Of a DNA stretch of 64,000 nucleotides, positions 60,875-64,000 are shown piece after piece. The notes beneath the pieces were generated by a model. It worked only from the letters and a program-made list of their open reading frames with translations. It searched no databases and was not told the origin of the DNA. The DNA lies in contig PCCY01000010.1 in NCBI GenBank assembly GCA_002731875.1, positions 1 through 64,000 of the forward strand, in the 5' to 3' direction. The stretch's first letter is position 1; each line of letters starts with the position of its first letter. The DNA comes from Roseobacter sp. (GTDB lineage Bacteria; Pseudomonadota; Alphaproteobacteria; Rhodobacterales; Rhodobacteraceae). The position numbers and the translations under genes were made by a program.

Positions 60875-62479
60875 ATGCTTTTAGGGTACTTTGCCGGAAA
60901 GGCGTGGCCCGAAAAGGATACCGACAGCGTGACTCAAAATATTTTCATCGGTGGCGGAGGCGACGACTATTCCGTCCAGCAATTCCTCGACCTGGGCTAC
61001 GCCAACCGCCACGGGCTGATTGCAGGGGCGACCGGAACCGGCAAAACCGTCACCTTGCAGATATTGGCCGAAGGGTTTTCCGCTGCCGGCGTGCCGGTTT
61101 TTCTTTCGGACCTCAAAGGCGATCTTTCCGGTCTTGCCCAGGCGGGATCACCGACCCACAAGCTGCATGGGCCCTTTACGGACCGCGCGAAAACCATTGG
61201 CTTTGACGATTATAGCTACGCGTCATTTCCAGTGACGTTCTGGGACATGTTCGGCAAGCAGGGCCATCCGGTTCGCACCACGATCTCTGAGATGGGGCCT
61301 CTGTTGCTGGGTCAACTGCTCGGCCTCAGCGAGGCCCAGGAGGGGATATTGAACATCGTCTTTCGTGTCGCCGATGAAGACGGCTTGCCGCTGCTTGACC
61401 TGAAAGATCTGCAATCACTGCTTGTTTGGGTGGGTGAAAACGCCGCCACCTTGGCGCTGCGCTATGGCAATGTGTCGACCTCGTCGGTCGGTGCGATACA
61501 GCGTCGTCTGCTGGTGCTGGAAAATCAAGGCGCTGCGGATTTCTTTGGCGAACCGGCCCTGGCCTTGTCTGACCTGATGCGCGACGATGCCGATGGCCGT
61601 GGCATCATCAACATTCTCGCGGCCGACCAACTGATGACCTCCCCCAAACTCTACGCGACCTTTCTTTTGTGGCTGCTATCCGAACTCTTCGAAGAGCTTC
61701 CCGAAGTCGGCAATCCGGATAAACCAAAGCTCGTGTTTTTCTTCGACGAAGCCCACCTGCTGTTTGACGATGCTCCCAAAGCGCTGTTGGATAAGGTCGA
61801 ACAGGTTGCACGTCTGATCCGCTCCAAGGGTGTTGGTGTCTATTTCGTTACTCAAAACCCCGCCGATGTGCCCGAAGATATTCTGGGACAGTTGGGAAAC
61901 CGTATCCAACATGCCCTGCGGGCCTTTACCGCCAAAGACCGCAAGGAACTGCGCCAGGCCGCACAAACCTACCGCGAAAACCCGCGCTTCGATACCGAAG
62001 AGGCGATCCGCGAAGTCGGGGTCGGCGAAGCGGTTACCTCGATGTTGCAGAAAAAAGGCGTGCCCGGTGTGGTAGAAAGAACATTGATCCGCCCCCCTTC
62101 CTCGCAATTGGGTCCGATCGACGCGGCCAGCCGCGCCACGCTGATTGCTCAAAGCCCGATGGCCGGGAAATACAACCCCAGACTGGATCGCCAATCCGCT
62201 TACGAGATGCTCGCCGCAAGGTCTGAAAACGCCGCGATCGCAGCAGCGGATGCCGAAGAAAAGGCCGACGCGGACGATAGCCCGGCTGAGCTTCGCGAAT
62301 ATAACTCAGCCCGGCGCTACACGGGAAAGCGCGTATCGCGTTCCACGGCCAAGCCTCACAAAGCGGATGCCGAAGGCTGGGGGGATGCGATCGCCGGTGT
62401 GGTCATGAAGGAACTCAAGGGTACGACCGGCCGCCGCATCGTTCGCGGTATCCTCGGCGGGCTTTTCAAAGGTCGCTGA
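60875..62479 (+). CDS. HerA-like ATPase (DUF853, YjgR family)
   Basis: 534 aa P-loop ATPase of the FtsK-HerA superfamily. Walker A GATGTGKT (51-58), [12 protein letters not shown], Walker [14 protein letters not shown], sensor [19 protein letters not shown], arginine-finger-like region and [10 protein letters not shown]; the C-terminal tail from about residue 450 is charged and variable. Family function is unsettled (putative DNA pump or membrane-linked ATPase). TAAGG precedes the ATG; an internal GTG 18 codons in ([11 protein letters not shown]) is an alternative start. Convergent with livM. Confidence 0.9.
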   Translation: MLLGYFAGKAWPEKDTDSVTQNIFIGGGGDDYSVQQFLDLGYANRHGLIAGATGTGKTVTLQILAEGFSAAGVPVFLSDLKGDLSGLAQAGSPTHKLHGPFTDRAKTIGFDDYSYASFPVTFWDMFGKQGHPVRTTISEMGPLLLGQLLGLSEAQEGILNIVFRVADEDGLPLLDLKDLQSLLVWVGENAATLALRYGNVSTSSVGAIQRRLLVLENQGAADFFGEPALALSDLMRDDADGRGIINILAADQLMTSPKLYATFLLWLLSELFEELPEVGNPDKPKLVFFFDEAHLLFDDAPKALLDKVEQVARLIRSKGVGVYFVTQNPADVPEDILGQLGNRIQHALRAFTAKDRKELRQAAQTYRENPRFDTEEAIREVGVGEAVTSMLQKKGVPGVVERTLIRPPSSQLGPIDAASRATLIAQSPMAGKYNPRLDRQSAYEMLAARSENAAIAAADAEEKADADDSPAELREYNSARRYTGKRVSRSTAKPHKADAEGWGDAIAGVVMKELKGTTGRRIVRGILGGLFKGR

Positions 62480-62485
62480 CCTGAC

Positions 62486-62518
62486 ATTCCAAATGGAATT
62501 AAATCCTCGCCGAAGGCA
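62486..62518. repeat. 33 bp dispersed intergenic repeat, copy 2
   Basis: ATTCCAAATGGAATT then AAATCCTCGCCGAAGGCA; 30 of 33 identical to 12446-12478. Here ATTCCA/TGGAAT can also form a small stem. Confidence 0.75.
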
Positions 62519-62542
62519 GGCCATATCCGCAGGGATATGGCC
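62519..62542. terminator. Hairpin between convergent HerA-like gene and livM
   Basis: GGCCATATCC, GCAG loop, GGATATGGCC: perfect 10 bp stem directly after the dispersed repeat. T run is only TATTCTTC on the plus side. Confidence 0.65.
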
Positions 62543-62554
62543 TATTCTTCGACG

Positions 62555-63859
62555 CTATTTCTCCGGAATCAACCCGCGCGGGCTGAAGCGCAATACCAAC
62601 AACAACACCGCGCCCATCGTCATCAGTCGCATATGAGCGGCGGATTCGATCAAATGATCCTTCAACCAATACCCGTCGGTCATGCCCATGGTCACGAGGT
62701 TCATCAGCCATAAACCCATCGGTTCGACCATCACCCACAGATACCACATCAGGAAGCCGCCCAGTACAGCCCCGAGATTGTTGCCTGACCCGCCGACAAT
62801 CACCATGACCCATATCAAGAACGTAAAGCGAAGCGGCTGATACGACCCCGGTGTCAACTGGCCGTCCAGCGTCGTCATCATCGCTCCGGCAATCCCGCAA
62901 ATGGCAGAGCCCAGTATAAAGACCTGCAAGTGCCGCGCGGTCACGTCTTTTCCCATCGCTTCGGCGGCGGTTTCGTTGTCGCGGATCGCGCGCAACATGC
63001 GGCCCCATGGTGAATGCAATGCCCGCTGGCTCAACCACAGCAAGATCAGCAGTACCCCGGCAAACAACGCCACATACAAGACCTTGACCCACAGGGTCGA
63101 TGCCTCCACCGGATCGAATCCAAGGCTGGCGGCGCGCTCCACAAAACCCGGATCATTTTGCAGGTCGATCTCATAGGGGACGGGGCGCGGGATGCCGATC
63201 ACGTTTTTCACTCCGCGCGCCAGCCAGTCTTCGTTCTTCAGAACGGCGATGATAATCTCGGCAATGCCCAGCGTTGCAATTGCCAGATAATCCGAACGCA
63301 GACCCAGAGCTGTCTTGCCGATGATCCAGGCCGCGCCGGCAGCTAGCAATCCACCGACCGGCCAGGCCAGTATCACCGGCAGGCCAAGCCCCCCCAGATA
63401 GCCGGTCTGCGCCGGGTTGAGCGCCTCTATCGCTTCGACCGCCGGGTCAAGCACGGCCCGGAACAGCATGAACCCGGCCACCAGGATCGCGGTGATCGTT
63501 ACCATACGCAGCCATCCCTTGCGCATACGTTTGGCGACCAGGGCGGTCGCGAAGATCGTAACGGCCCCCATGAGCAACGCGGCGGTGACCCCCCATCCAC
63601 CTGCCGACCACCCCCCCAGCGTAGGCGGCATGCCGATCAACACTGCGGCCAGGCCACCCAAAGCGACAAACCCCATGATGCCCACGTTGAACAGACCTGC
63701 AAAACCCCATTGGAGGTTTACCCCCAGGGCCATGATGCTTGAAATCAACCCCATCGAAATGATCAAGAGCGCCGCGTTCCAGCTTTGTGTAAAGCCGGTA
63801 AAGACGATCAGGGCCGCGATGATGGCAAAAAGGCCGGTGTTTCTAAGTGTCTCGTTCAT
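62555..63859 (-). CDS. livM: Branched-chain amino acid ABC importer permease LivM
   Basis: 434 aa inner-membrane permease of the HAAT family with about ten helices. Signature regions: LGVNLQWGFAGLFNVGIMGFVALGG, GLRSDYLAIATLGIAEII, and the ATPase-coupling loop HSPWGRMLRAIRDNETAAEAMGKD, then GTAGGxxT-like GIAGAMMTT. Longer than many LivM proteins because of an insertion with KRMRKGWLRMVT near residues 110-125. Its ATG overlaps the livH stop, so the two permeases are coupled. Confidence 0.92.
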   Translation of the reverse strand: MNETLRNTGLFAIIAALIVFTGFTQSWNAALLIISMGLISSIMALGVNLQWGFAGLFNVGIMGFVALGGLAAVLIGMPPTLGGWSAGGWGVTAALLMGAVTIFATALVAKRMRKGWLRMVTITAILVAGFMLFRAVLDPAVEAIEALNPAQTGYLGGLGLPVILAWPVGGLLAAGAAWIIGKTALGLRSDYLAIATLGIAEIIIAVLKNEDWLARGVKNVIGIPRPVPYEIDLQNDPGFVERAASLGFDPVEASTLWVKVLYVALFAGVLLILLWLSQRALHSPWGRMLRAIRDNETAAEAMGKDVTARHLQVFILGSAICGIAGAMMTTLDGQLTPGSYQPLRFTFLIWVMVIVGGSGNNLGAVLGGFLMWYLWVMVEPMGLWLMNLVTMGMTDGYWLKDHLIESAAHMRLMTMGAVLLLVLRFSPRGLIPEK

Positions 63860-64000
63860 ACCGATTGCCCCTTGAAAAGACCGGTGGGTTTGAACAGCAA
63901 CACGATCAGCAGGATCACGAAGCTTACGGCGAATTTGTAATCGGTAGACATCAGTTGCACCAAGCTGTCCGGCTCGAACCCGGTGGGCATCAGATACCCC
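63856..64000 (-). CDS. livH: Branched-chain amino acid ABC importer permease LivH (C-terminus only)
   Basis: The minus-strand frame entering from the right edge reads GYLMPTGFEPDSLVQLM, then KFAVSFVILLIVLLFKPTG and LFKGQSV before TGA at 63856-63858. The final helix followed by KPTGLFG-like residues is the standard end of LivH. Stop overlaps the livM start (ATGA). Confidence 0.88.
   Translation of the reverse strand, partial: GYLMPTGFEPDSLVQLMSTDYKFAVSFVILLIVLLFKPTGLFKGQSV

Overview
The window looks like chromosomal DNA of a marine alphaproteobacterium of the Roseobacter group (Rhodobacteraceae). The evidence is its moderately high GC, a circularly permuted two-piece tmRNA with tag ANDNRAPMAMAA, a dmdA-acuI DMSP operon, trgA-trgB-cysK, fumC-DUF4169-ribbon-helix-helix, alphaproteobacterial SspB and many ATGA stop/start overlaps. 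No rRNA, prophage or CRISPR array was seen. One intact insertion sequence and one tRNA are present.

Layout. 0-5 kb: the 3' part of rne, then a 2,995 bp insertion sequence sitting in the loop of the terminator between rne and a convergent TusA-family gene. 5-13 kb: ccdA, a membrane serine hydrolase with a P450, class I aldolase, fumC and two small genes, sspB and the split ssrA. 13-18 kb: a GntR regulator divergent from DUF2182-DUF1326-DinB-dmdA-acuI, a DMSP demethylation operon with three unexpected leading genes. 18-27 kb: photolyase, a cfa gene with an AT-rich internal block, trgA-trgB-cysK-mscS-alaX, and tRNA-Ser.

27-54 kb is a catabolic and transport island apparently aimed at small cyclic amides and imides. 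From right to left it holds: HyuA/HyuB with an Lrp regulator and a class III aminotransferase; an AraC regulator with a cupin; an AEC transporter; LysR divergent from pxpA-BCCP-biotin carboxylase-pxpB-pxpC; then a unit that looks unusual. That unit encodes a leaderless solute-binding-protein homologue translationally coupled to a GntR regulator with two winged helices. It is followed by a PotABCD-type importer operon with two different ATPases (one with Gly in place of the H-loop His), two permeases, two short-chain dehydrogenases, a Tat-exported binding protein, an amidase and a NodB-fold hydrolase resembling cyclic imidase. My inference is that the cytoplasmic binding-protein homologue senses the imported ligand and informs the GntR protein. 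This is the strongest candidate for an undescribed system here.

54-64 kb returns to cell-envelope and housekeeping genes: a DUF882 peptidase divergent from a YcbB-type L,D-transpeptidase, lpxD-acp-KAS, an IalB protein, a HerA-like ATPase, and livM/livH of a branched-chain amino acid importer running off the right edge. All functional calls come from reading motifs and recalled family features; no database search was run.
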